Positions 26,101-33,637 of a stretch of 49,632 bases of DNA are shown piece by piece (the first letter of the stretch is position 1; each line of letters begins with the position of its first letter). Where the stretch lies: positions 1-49,632 of the forward strand of contig CAMYKY010000035.1 in assembly GCA_947259165.1 (NCBI GenBank). Reading direction: 5' to 3'. This stretch comes from an uncultured Acidobacteriota bacterium. GTDB lineage: Bacteria > Acidobacteriota > Vicinamibacteria > Marinacidobacterales > SMYC01. The notes beneath the pieces are model-generated. The model saw nothing but the letters and a program-made list of their open reading frames with translations. It had not been told where the DNA came from and did no database searches. A program made the translations under genes and the position numbers.

Positions 26101-26502
26101 ATGCCCCCAAGAATGTTCCTCGCGTGCTGCCTCCTTGCTCTCACCACCGCCGGCTGCTTGGTGTCGGAGCAGATTGATGAGCCCGTGGGGCGAGGCCGTA
26201 ACCAAAAGCCCGCCGAGGACATGGCCATCCACTTCGATACCCAATTCAACTACATCATTGTTTTGGGCCGCTCCGCCGCGCTCGCCGGGCTCGCCTTTTG
26301 GATTTTCTCCTCGTGGGGTGCGAAGCCTGGTGCGATCGTCATCGGTGGGGCGCTCCTCGCCACGTCTGGGTGGCTTCTCGTCAAGGGATATCCGGCGTTG
26401 AGCGGCTACCGCCTCGAAGTTGCCCCGGAAGGGCTGACGCTGAAGGTGCCGCCGGATCTCGACGAGCTCAACTCCACCGGAACAGAACCAACATCGACCT
26501 AA
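26101..26502 (+). CDS. Small lipoprotein-like membrane protein
   Basis: A 133-residue hypothetical protein. A signal peptide with a lipobox-like LLALTTAGC ends at about residue 19. Two hydrophobic stretches (about 55-72 and 76-92, separated by a short WGAKPG turn) form a membrane hairpin, followed by a short acidic tail. The region between signal and hairpin is polar. The family is not recognised. It lies between the Cys-rich frame and the GDT1-like gene with no clear operon partner. Confidence 0.6.
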   Translation: MPPRMFLACCLLALTTAGCLVSEQIDEPVGRGRNQKPAEDMAIHFDTQFNYIIVLGRSAALAGLAFWIFSSWGAKPGAIVIGGALLATSGWLLVKGYPALSGYRLEVAPEGLTLKVPPDLDELNSTGTEPTST

Positions 26503-26728
26503 GAACACAATAAACGCGAGGCGCAACTGTACGGACGCCGTGATTGTGCTGGGTAGCATGTTCATTTAGTCGGACGTGAGAATGGACGGCAGAGCTGTAT
26601 GAACAGCAGCTGGAGCAGACGGCCCAGCGGGCCGCTCACTGACCGGAACGAAAGAAGCTAGAATGCTCGGGCTCACGTCGCCGGGCCGGAGTGCAGCAGC
26701 GACGTTTGACGAACCTGTAGGGGTGAGT

Positions 26729-27007
26729 ATGGACCTAAGGCTCTTTGCAACCGTGTTTAGTACGATCTTCGTCGCTGAGCTGGGCGACAAGACCCAGCTC
26801 GCAACTGTGCTGTATGCATCCGATAGCGCTCACCCCAAGCTCACGGTCTTCGCCGCGTCAGCCGCTGCGCTAGTTGTCGCATCGGCCTTGGGGGTAGTGG
26901 GTGGGTCCATGATCGCGGAGTGGGCCAGTCCGAAGCTTGTGCGCTGGGTTGCCGGGTTCGGCTTCATCGCAGTCGGTGTGTGGGTGCTCGTCTCCGGCGA
27001 CGGCTGA
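26729..27007 (+). CDS. TMEM165/GDT1-family (UPF0016) half-size transporter
   Basis: A 92-residue membrane protein with a single UPF0016 repeat. The signature E-x-G-D-K-T/S motif appears as VAELGDKTQLATVL in the first helix, followed by two more hydrophobic helices. The family exchanges Mn2+ or Ca2+ for protons. Full-length members carry two inverted repeats, so this half-size form would have to dimerise. The start chosen is ATG 26729 after GGGGTGAG, not the longer frame from 26663, whose extra residues are not family-like. No partner half-gene lies next to it. Confidence 0.8.
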   Translation: MDLRLFATVFSTIFVAELGDKTQLATVLYASDSAHPKLTVFAASAAALVVASALGVVGGSMIAEWASPKLVRWVAGFGFIAVGVWVLVSGDG

Positions 27008-27018
27008 CGCACGGGTGG

Positions 27019-27144
27019 CTATACACGGACGCTCGGGGTCGTTGTTTGTTGGAGAACGCCGGCATCGGCGACCAGCGCTCGAAACTCCGCAGTGAGCTTC
27101 TTGTCGCGGTCCAGGATGAGGAGACGGCGAATGCTTCGGCGAAC
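27019..27144 (-). pseudogene. Integrase-core (rve/DDE) transposase remnant
   Basis: A 41-codon minus-strand stretch ending in a stop reads RRLLILDRDKKLTAEFRALV and then ADAGVLQQTTTPSV. This is the second strand of a DDE integrase core, where intact relatives read LLxDRDxKFxxEFRxxLxxAG, with the middle catalytic Asp in DRD. The sequence then degrades where a conserved PxxSPNxNAxxER would follow. It is not contiguous with the remnant near 18 kb. Confidence 0.65.
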
Positions 27145-27268
27145 ACGGTCAGGATTCGGAACCTACACCAGCTGGCGACGTGACAGAAATTTGAAGTTTT
27201 CGTGACCGTTTCCGGAGATCCGATCCCTAGCATCCTTCTTGGTTCAAACAATCCAAGGAGGAACACAA

Positions 27269-27940
27269 ATGCTTCAGCGTTTTCTTTTCAGCTCTCTGCT
27301 GCTCGTCGCGACCACCGTGGGCGCGACAGACCACTACTCTCAGGGTACCCGAGTCTACCGAGTCACGATCACCAATTTGACCCAGGGCCAGGTCTTCAGC
27401 CCACCGGTGATCGCGACGCATCGATCGAGCGTCGCGCTGTTTCAGCTTGGTGCCCCGGCCTCCGACGAGCTCGCGGCGCTAGCTGAGAACGGCAAAGGCG
27501 GTCCGCTCGCGACTCTTCTGAGCTCGTTGCCCGAGGTGTTCGAAGCCAAAGCCACCGCCACCCCGATCCCGCCAGGCGTCACCGAGGTGTTCGAGATTCG
27601 TAGCCGGTCATACTTCGACCGCATTAGTGTTGCCGGGATGCTAGTGAATACCAACGACGCGTTTTTCGCGGTCCGATCCGGCCATCTTCCGTCGTCGCGT
27701 CGGCAAGGACGAAGCTTCACGGCAGTGGGCTACGACGCGGGCAGCGAGTTCAACGGTGAGGACTGCAACTACATCCCGGGCCCGGCTTGCGGGACGATGA
27801 GCGAGGAGCGCGACCCAGGCGACCCCGAAGGCTACGTCTACGTCTCCAACGGAATCCACGGCACCACCGGCCAGCTGGATCCCTCCGCTTACGACTGGCA
27901 CAACCCGGTCGCCCGCATCAGAGTAGAACGCATCCGCTAG
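27269..27940 (+). CDS. Spondin-domain secreted protein
   Basis: A 223-residue exported protein starting at ATG 27269, with an AAGGAGG ribosome site at 27253-27260. A signal peptide (about 1-20, LLLVATTVGA) precedes a spondin_N-type domain. The diagnostic stretches are YRVTITNLTQGQVFSPPVIATH near the start, ELAALAENG, the PPGVTEVFEI strand, and YVYVSNGIHG near the end, where metal-binding acidic residues usually cluster. Bacterial spondin-domain proteins are extracytoplasmic with no settled role. It is monocistronic, followed by a hairpin. Confidence 0.85.
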   Translation: MLQRFLFSSLLLVATTVGATDHYSQGTRVYRVTITNLTQGQVFSPPVIATHRSSVALFQLGAPASDELAALAENGKGGPLATLLSSLPEVFEAKATATPIPPGVTEVFEIRSRSYFDRISVAGMLVNTNDAFFAVRSGHLPSSRRQGRSFTAVGYDAGSEFNGEDCNYIPGPACGTMSEERDPGDPEGYVYVSNGIHGTTGQLDPSAYDWHNPVARIRVERIR

Positions 27941-27948
27941 TGGCGCGA

Positions 27949-27998
27949 GCTTGCCCGCCGTAGCCTCCCGCCTTCGCCAAGGCTACGGCGCGGCAAGC
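27949..27998. terminator. Long GC-rich hairpin after the spondin gene
   Basis: Left arm 27949-27966 and right arm 27980-27998 pair almost perfectly over 18 bp (GCTTGCCcGCCGTAGCCT type) with one bulged base. Directly after it, GCCGAAGCCT followed by a GGCGG-like end occurs twice (from 28002 and 28031). This resembles a dispersed intergenic palindromic repeat family as much as a terminator; there is no T-tract. Confidence 0.5.
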
Positions 27999-28087
27999 AC
28001 CGCCGAAGCCTGAGCGGGGTGCCTGCAGCGCCGAAGCCTTGGCGGAGGCGTGATGAATTCGTGATCATTTCGGTCTATATATGGGGG

Positions 28088-28810
28088 GTGCAAGGAGAGC
28101 GACGCGTCCTGGTGGTCGAAGACGACCGTGATATCGCCAACCTCGTGGAGCTCCATCTCGCCGAGAACGGCTGTGAGGTGACGCTGGCCCATGATGGCAC
28201 CGAAGGTTTGAAGAAAGCGCTTTCCGGGGCCTACGACCTCGTGATTCTCGATTTGATGCTGCCCGGAACCGACGGAATTGAAATTTGTCGCCGTCTTCGC
28301 TCCGGCCCCGACTACACGCCTATATTAATGTTGACCGCGAAGTCGGCTGAGTCCGACCGCGTCGTCGGCCTCGAGATGGGCGCGGACGACTACCTGACCA
28401 AACCGTTCAGCGTGAGAGAGCTCGTCGCCCGCATCAAGGCCATTTTCCGGAGAGTCGCGGCGCTCGGCGCGGGTGAGACTCCGGCGACGCCGAACCGCAT
28501 CGCGTCCGGTGAGCTCGCGATTACGCTGGACAAGCGCCGGGTCGAGCTCGGCGGGCGTCTCGTCGAATTGACCGCGAAAGAGTTCGATCTGCTCGTTCAG
28601 TTCGCCTCCCATCCCGGGCGCGTCTACACGCGAGCTCAACTTCTCGATCTGGTTTGGGGTTATGGACAGGACAACTACCAGCATACGGTGAACTCTCACA
28701 TCAATCGCCTGCGGGCGAAGATCGAGCGCGACCCCGCCGATCCCCACTACGTACAAACGGTCTGGGGTGTCGGGTACAAGTTTTGCGACCCTGCTGAGGA
28801 GAGACGTTGA
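28088..28810 (+). CDS. OmpR/PhoB-family response regulator
   Basis: A 240-residue two-component regulator. The receiver domain (about 5-120) has the acidic pair in VVEDDRD, the phosphoacceptor Asp in LVILDLMLPGTDG, the Thr in MLTAKS and the Lys in YLTKPF. The winged-helix DNA-binding domain (about 140-235) shows VELTAKEFDLL and the recognition region HINRLRAKIERDP, ending VWGVGYKF. GTG 28088 is chosen because the receiver begins six codons later; in-frame starts further upstream are possible. It is followed one base later by the sensor kinase gene. Confidence 0.9.
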   Translation: MQGERRVLVVEDDRDIANLVELHLAENGCEVTLAHDGTEGLKKALSGAYDLVILDLMLPGTDGIEICRRLRSGPDYTPILMLTAKSAESDRVVGLEMGADDYLTKPFSVRELVARIKAIFRRVAALGAGETPATPNRIASGELAITLDKRRVELGGRLVELTAKEFDLLVQFASHPGRVYTRAQLLDLVWGYGQDNYQHTVNSHINRLRAKIERDPADPHYVQTVWGVGYKFCDPAEERR

Positions 28811-28811
28811 C

Positions 28812-30278
28812 GTGGCGTCACGAACGCTCTACACCAAGCTTGCCGCGATCTCGCTGACACTTCTGTTCGCTCTAGGTGTCGTCTACGTCGCGTTGACGTT
28901 GTACACGACGAGGCGCCATTTCGAGGAGGTCCAACAAAAGCTGAATCAGGACCTCGCCGAGCACCTCGTTGCCGAGAAGATTCTCTTCGACGATGGCACC
29001 GTGAACGAAGCCGTGCTCGAGGACGTCTTTCACATGCTGATGGTGATCAACCCGAGCATCGAGCTGTACTTGCTCGACTCAGAGGGTGCGATCTTGGCGT
29101 TTTCAGCGCCGCCGGGAAGCGTGGTCCGAGAGCAAGTGTCGCTGGCGCCCGTCGAAAGTTTTTTGCGAGAACAAACCCTCCCGATTTTGGGGGACGACCC
29201 GCGTGACGCAACGCGTCAAAAGGTTTTCTCCGTTGCTCCGGTTGGGGACGGGGGCTTCATCTACATCATTCTTGCGAGCGAGGAGTACGACTCCGCCGCA
29301 CAGCGAGTGCTCGGAAGCACCATTTTGCGACTCAGTACGGGCCTTGCCGCGTCTGCCTTTCTGTTCATCGTCGTCGTGGCGCTCGTTTCGTTCCGTCTGT
29401 TGACCCGGAGGCTCAACCGCCTCGCGCGTTCCATGGACCGGTTTCAGCGCGAAACCTCGGGCTCGGGCGCTTTGCCGGCTCCAGCTGCGACGCAAGGCGA
29501 TGAGATCGATGTCCTGGCAGCATCGTTCGACAACATGGCCCGGGTCATTCGCCAACAGGTCGATAGGCTCGAGCGCACCGACGCGCTCCGGCGCGAGCTC
29601 GTCGCCAACGTCTCTCACGACCTTCGCACGCCGCTCGCTTCGCTCCACGGCTACCTCGAGACCCTGGGGCTCAAGAACGACGAGCTTTCCGACGCCGAAC
29701 GCCGCGAGTACCTTTCGGTCGCGCTGAGGAACAGCGAGCAGCTGAGAAGTCTCGTGCGCGAGCTTTTCGAGCTTGCCAAACTCGACGCGAAGGAGATTCG
29801 GCCCGAGCTCGAAGCGTTTTCTCTCCCCGAGCTGGTTCAGGACGTCGTTCAGGAGTTCCAGCTGAGAGCTCAGGAGAAAGGTGTCACCCTCGGCGCCCAT
29901 CTCAGCGAGCGCTTGCCTTTCGTCAAGGCCGATATCCGGCTCATCGAGCGCGTCCTCGAGAATCTCATCGAGAACGCGCTCCGCCACACCCCCGCGGGAG
30001 GCTCGGTCGAGATTGCTCTGCGTCAGGAGGAAGGCCGGGTCCGGGTCGAGATTCACGACAGCGGCGTGGGCATACCGGCCGAAGAGCTCCCTCACATTTT
30101 CGAGCGGTTCCATCGCGGGCCTGGCTCCGGTGCGGAGGAAGGCGCGGGAGGCGGTTTGGGGCTCGCCATCTCTCAGCGGATACTGGAGCTTCACCAGAGT
30201 ATGATCGAAGCTACGAGCCAGCTGAATGAAGGGACGACGTTCACCTTTCGGCTCGCGGGCGCAAGTGGCGCTGTTTGA
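28812..30278 (+). CDS. Two-component sensor histidine kinase
   Basis: A 488-residue inner-membrane kinase that should phosphorylate the upstream regulator. Two membrane helices (about 8-30 and 170-195) bracket a periplasmic sensor domain. A HAMP region (about 196-250) is followed by HisKA with the phospho-His in VANVSHDLRTPL, and HATPase_c with ENALRHTP (N box), DSGVGIP (G1), FERFHRG (F box) and GGGLGLAIS (G2). The GTG start has GAGGAG a few bases upstream; the longer frame from 28767 would overlap the regulator. The signal sensed is unknown. The exported Msr genes 88 bases downstream suggest an envelope stress or redox cue, which is inference. Confidence 0.92.
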   Translation: MASRTLYTKLAAISLTLLFALGVVYVALTLYTTRRHFEEVQQKLNQDLAEHLVAEKILFDDGTVNEAVLEDVFHMLMVINPSIELYLLDSEGAILAFSAPPGSVVREQVSLAPVESFLREQTLPILGDDPRDATRQKVFSVAPVGDGGFIYIILASEEYDSAAQRVLGSTILRLSTGLAASAFLFIVVVALVSFRLLTRRLNRLARSMDRFQRETSGSGALPAPAATQGDEIDVLAASFDNMARVIRQQVDRLERTDALRRELVANVSHDLRTPLASLHGYLETLGLKNDELSDAERREYLSVALRNSEQLRSLVRELFELAKLDAKEIRPELEAFSLPELVQDVVQEFQLRAQEKGVTLGAHLSERLPFVKADIRLIERVLENLIENALRHTPAGGSVEIALRQEEGRVRVEIHDSGVGIPAEELPHIFERFHRGPGSGAEEGAGGGLGLAISQRILELHQSMIEATSQLNEGTTFTFRLAGASGAV

Positions 30279-30365
30279 ATCGGTTGCGCGGCATTACTGA
30301 TTTGTAATGTAACGAAGTGGCGCTAACGGCAAATGTAGAGATAGAACATCACGGAGGTCTAAACA

Positions 30366-30875
30366 ATGCACCGACGACACTTTTTGCGAATAGCAGGGCT
30401 TAGCCTGGTAACACCCGCGACGATTTGGGGGCGCGAGATGACGACATCCAACGACAAGATTGAAGCACTCAACAAATCGAAAGACGAATGGCGCGAGCTC
30501 CTCGACAAAGATCGCTATCGGATCCTGTTCGAAGACGGGACCGAGCGTGCGTTCACGAGCGAGCTCCTGGAAGAGAAGCGTCCCGGTACGTTCATCTGTG
30601 CGGCGTGCAATTTGCCACTGTTCGACGCATCGACGAAGTTCGAAAGCGGCACCGGCTGGCCGAGCTTCTATAAAGAGATCGAGGGCCACATGGGCACCAA
30701 GCGTGATTTCAAGATGATCGTCCCGCGCAAGGAGTACCACTGCATCCGTTGCGGCGGGCATCAGGGTCATGTCTTCAACGACGGACCCAAGCCCACCGGC
30801 CAGAGATGGTGCAACAACGGCTTGGCACTGCTGTTCGTGCCCGAGGGCGAACCACTGCCGGCGCTTCGGAGTTAA
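30366..30875 (+). CDS. msrB: Exported methionine-R-sulfoxide reductase
   Basis: A 169-residue protein that reduces methionine-R-sulfoxide in proteins. The MsrB domain (about 35-165) has both zinc pairs, CAAC and CIRC, the GTGWPSFY motif, GHQGHVF, and the catalytic Cys in RWCNNGLAL, where the family usually reads RYCINS. The N-terminus, MHRRHFLRIAG, fits a twin-arginine signal (RRxFLR), so it is probably exported folded to the periplasm. A GGAGG ribosome site lies at 30353-30357. It precedes msrA by 10 bases, forming a coupled pair. Confidence 0.93.
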   Translation: MHRRHFLRIAGLSLVTPATIWGREMTTSNDKIEALNKSKDEWRELLDKDRYRILFEDGTERAFTSELLEEKRPGTFICAACNLPLFDASTKFESGTGWPSFYKEIEGHMGTKRDFKMIVPRKEYHCIRCGGHQGHVFNDGPKPTGQRWCNNGLALLFVPEGEPLPALRS

Positions 30876-30885
30876 AGGAGACATC

Positions 30886-31485
30886 ATGCATCTCACCACG
30901 GTGGCACTAGCGTTTCTCATTGCAGGGATGGCGCCCGCGGCCCAACAAGAGCCAGAGCTCGCGAAGGCGACTTTCGCCGGAGGCTGCTTCTGGTGCATGG
31001 AGCCTCCCTACGACGCACTCGATGGCGTGATCTCGACGACGTCCGGCTACATCGGAGGGCACGTCGATAACCCGAGCTATGAGATGGTCTCGTCTGGGGG
31101 TACCGGCCACACGGAGGCGATGCAAGTCGTCTACGACCCGGCTAAGGTCAGCTACCAGGAGCTGCTCGACGTTTTTTGGATCAACATCGATCCGACCGAC
31201 GCGAAGGGTCAGTTCTGCGACCGTGGATCTCAGTATCGCTCGGGAATTTTTTACCACAACGAAGAGCAGCGTGAGCTTGCACAAGCTTCGAAGGAGTTGC
31301 TCGAAAGCTCGGCGAGACTACCCAAGGCGGTGGTGACCGAAGTCACCGAGGCGCCGACGTTCTACCCGGCGGAGGAGTACCATCAGGATTACTACCAGCG
31401 GCACTCGTTTCGCTACAAGCTCTACCGCCGTGGTTGTGGCCGTGACCGCGTTCTCGAGAAACTCTGGGGCGAGACAGACCATTGA
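30886..31485 (+). CDS. msrA: Exported methionine-S-sulfoxide reductase
   Basis: A 199-residue protein that reduces methionine-S-sulfoxide. The catalytic motif GGCFWCMEPPYD begins about residue 32, followed by the GYIGG, GTGHTEAMQVVYDP and DRGSQYRSGIF signatures and the EEYHQDYY substrate region. A resolving Cys is likely near the C-terminus (RRGCGRD). Residues 1-19 form a signal peptide ending APAAQ, so like MsrB it acts outside the cytoplasm. The start is ATG 30886 with AAAGGAG upstream; a longer frame from 30769 overlaps msrB. Both stereoisomers of envelope MetO can thus be repaired from one operon. Confidence 0.93.
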   Translation: MHLTTVALAFLIAGMAPAAQQEPELAKATFAGGCFWCMEPPYDALDGVISTTSGYIGGHVDNPSYEMVSSGGTGHTEAMQVVYDPAKVSYQELLDVFWINIDPTDAKGQFCDRGSQYRSGIFYHNEEQRELAQASKELLESSARLPKAVVTEVTEAPTFYPAEEYHQDYYQRHSFRYKLYRRGCGRDRVLEKLWGETDH

Positions 31486-31495
31486 GGCCACTAGC

Positions 31496-33049
31496 TCACT
31501 CGTAGTGCTTGAAACTTTCCCAGGCCTCTTCGAACTCTGAAGCCGACAGCTTGGATTGGCGGGCGACATAGATTGGCATGTTGTTCCGCCAATTCATGCA
31601 ATAGTCGCACTCGTACAACGCGACTTCGCGCACGTCGCTGAACATCCTCTCGAGGTCGCTCCGGTCCGAGCCGATGAAGATCACGGGCCCCTCGGCGAGC
31701 CGGCCGGCAAGCTCTTTTCCCCACGAGTGGTAGGTGTTGTGCTCCGAGAGGACGGGAGGGAGTCCGAGCGGCTCACCCATCAGCTCGATGGCTCCCGCGT
31801 GCCCATAGCTGGGCGCCACGATGAGCGCTTGAGTTTGCTCCTCCGGTGTCAGATCCCGGTAGATTTCGGCGACTTGCGCGACGAGCTCTTCCCAGCCGAA
31901 GCGGTCGGCGAGCCACTGCGGCAGCTCGGCTCGTTTGCCCTCACCCCGCTCGATCTGAGTATCGACACCGACGAAGGCCGCATAGCGCGCGAGAGTCGCC
32001 GGTGGGAGCCAGGGCTGGAACAACGGCGCGAACGCCAGGCCCCCAGCGACGACGGCAACGACGAAAGCCCAACGAAGGGGGCTCGCGTAGCGTGCGAAAA
32101 AGCTCTCCCACCAGACGGCACCGGCTGCCAGCAGCACCGGATACAGGCTTGCGATGCGATCCGGCCGACTCGATTGGGAGACGACGAGGATCCCGAGAAG
32201 TATGATGTAGGTAAATCCGGCAACGCGATTACGCTCGTCGCGAGAGAACAAAAAGATGAGACCCGCCGACCAGACAGGAAACAACACCGGATTCATGAAC
32301 AGGAACTGATTGAGGAGTACCTTGAGTGGAGGCGACGGGACGTTTTTTTGGAGCGTCGCGTTGCGGTAGAACTCGAGAGAGGGCCATCCCTGGTCGAGCT
32401 GCCACAACAGATTCGGCAGAAACAAAACGCAAGCGATCGCCCCGCCCAGGACGAGCCATCGGCTCAGCAATAATCGCCTGGCCGGCGATAAGGCCAGCCC
32501 GACCAACGAAGCGAAGCCCACGAGCACCATCGTGTGCTTGTTCAGCAGCCCGACTCCAGCGACAGCACCAAAGACGAGCCAGAGTCTCGGATCGTTTTTG
32601 CGAACCATGATGAGGAGAACTGTGAGGCTCACGGTCCAAAAAAGAGGCTCGAGACAATTCATGGAGAAGATGTCGAAGAAGATGAGACACACCGGCGCGA
32701 GCATCACCGACACTCCAGCTAAAGCCTGCGCCCAGCGGCCGCCTCCGAAAAACGCTGCGAGCCAACCGCTGAGATAAACCGTGACCGCACCGACGAGCGC
32801 GGGCACGAACCGAATGGATGCGATCGAATCGCCAAAAAGCGACATCTGGACACGGAGCAGAAACGGCGCGAGCGGAGGGTGGTCGACGTAGCCCCAATCG
32901 AGTCGCTGCGCGCACGCGATGTAGTAGAGCTCGTCGATGAAATACCCGTAGCCGCCGAGCACGTTAGGAATGACCTGAAAGGCGAGCGCGACGGCGGCCA
33001 TCACCCAGAGCAGGCGTCGGTCGGGATTTGGAGCGTTGTCGTCGAGCAC
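31496..33049 (-). CDS. GT39-like membrane glycosyltransferase
   Basis: A 517-residue polytopic protein of the PMT_2/ArnT class, distinct from the copy at 5-7 kb. The first helix is followed by the acidic loop GYFIDELYYIACAQRLDWGYVDHPPL, whose Asp-Glu and HPPL are hallmarks of the family. About eleven hydrophobic helices run to about residue 340, then a soluble domain of about 170 residues. It would transfer a sugar from a polyprenyl-phosphate carrier to an envelope acceptor. It is convergent with msrA (10 bases apart) and divergent from the DinB gene, so it is transcribed alone. Confidence 0.88.
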   Translation of the reverse strand: MLDDNAPNPDRRLLWVMAAVALAFQVIPNVLGGYGYFIDELYYIACAQRLDWGYVDHPPLAPFLLRVQMSLFGDSIASIRFVPALVGAVTVYLSGWLAAFFGGGRWAQALAGVSVMLAPVCLIFFDIFSMNCLEPLFWTVSLTVLLIMVRKNDPRLWLVFGAVAGVGLLNKHTMVLVGFASLVGLALSPARRLLLSRWLVLGGAIACVLFLPNLLWQLDQGWPSLEFYRNATLQKNVPSPPLKVLLNQFLFMNPVLFPVWSAGLIFLFSRDERNRVAGFTYIILLGILVVSQSSRPDRIASLYPVLLAAGAVWWESFFARYASPLRWAFVVAVVAGGLAFAPLFQPWLPPATLARYAAFVGVDTQIERGEGKRAELPQWLADRFGWEELVAQVAEIYRDLTPEEQTQALIVAPSYGHAGAIELMGEPLGLPPVLSEHNTYHSWGKELAGRLAEGPVIFIGSDRSDLERMFSDVREVALYECDYCMNWRNNMPIYVARQSKLSASEFEEAWESFKHYE

Positions 33050-33118
33050 TATTGATGCCTACGGCGATCGCAGGATCCTTGTTCCCAGGGCCGGCGAAGT
33101 TCGAGGTAACATTCTTTT

Positions 33119-33637
33119 ATGAGTCGACCCGAATCCAATGAATATGCCGAGTTTTACGCGGGTTACGTCAACAGCGTGCCCGACGGAGACATCCTAACGC
33201 TTCTGAGTACGGACTACGATCGGAGCGCCAGCTTGTTGCGCGGTCTCACTCGAGAGCAAGCGAGTCATCGCTATGAGCCCGGAAAGTGGAGCGTCAAAGA
33301 AGTGGTCGGGCACCTCATTGATGCCGAAAGGACATTCGGCTACAGAGCGCAATGTTTCGCCCGCAAGGACCCCGCGCACCTTCCTGGGTTTGACCAGACG
33401 GACTATGCGGTGAGCTCTAACGCTGATCGCCGTTCGATGGAAGATCTCGTCGATGAGCTAGGCGCCGTGCGGCGGTCGCATATTGCGCTGTTTCGAAGTC
33501 TCGACGACGATATGTGGTCTCATCGAGGTATCGCGAGCGATTGTGAATTCACCGTGCGCGCGCTCGCGCACATTATCGTCGGGCACGAGGTTCATCACCG
33601 GACGGTGATTGAGAAGCGCTACCTCAACGCGACTTGA
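33119..33637 (+). CDS. DinB-family putative metal-dependent protein
   Basis: A 172-residue four-helix bundle of the DinB/YfiT type. The three family His residues are visible: one in EVVGHLIDAERTFGYR (helix 2) and two in IIVGHEVHHRTVIEKRYL (helix 4). Enzymes of this fold use a divalent metal for thiol transfer or hydrolysis, for example with bacillithiol or mycothiol. The substrate here is unknown. Its last 14 bases overlap the 3' end of the convergent DUF4388 gene. Confidence 0.87.
   Translation: MSRPESNEYAEFYAGYVNSVPDGDILTLLSTDYDRSASLLRGLTREQASHRYEPGKWSVKEVVGHLIDAERTFGYRAQCFARKDPAHLPGFDQTDYAVSSNADRRSMEDLVDELGAVRRSHIALFRSLDDDMWSHRGIASDCEFTVRALAHIIVGHEVHHRTVIEKRYLNAT

Noticed and set aside
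25827..26565. Full 246-codon minus-strand frame upstream of the Cys-rich tail
   Set aside because: The upstream part is antisense to the lipoprotein-like gene at 26101-26502 and has no protein character. Only the last 84 codons were kept, at low confidence.
27941..28087. Possible riboswitch or attenuator before the response regulator
   Set aside because: The hairpin is explained as a palindromic repeat or terminator of the spondin gene. No aptamer-like conserved sequence was recognised.
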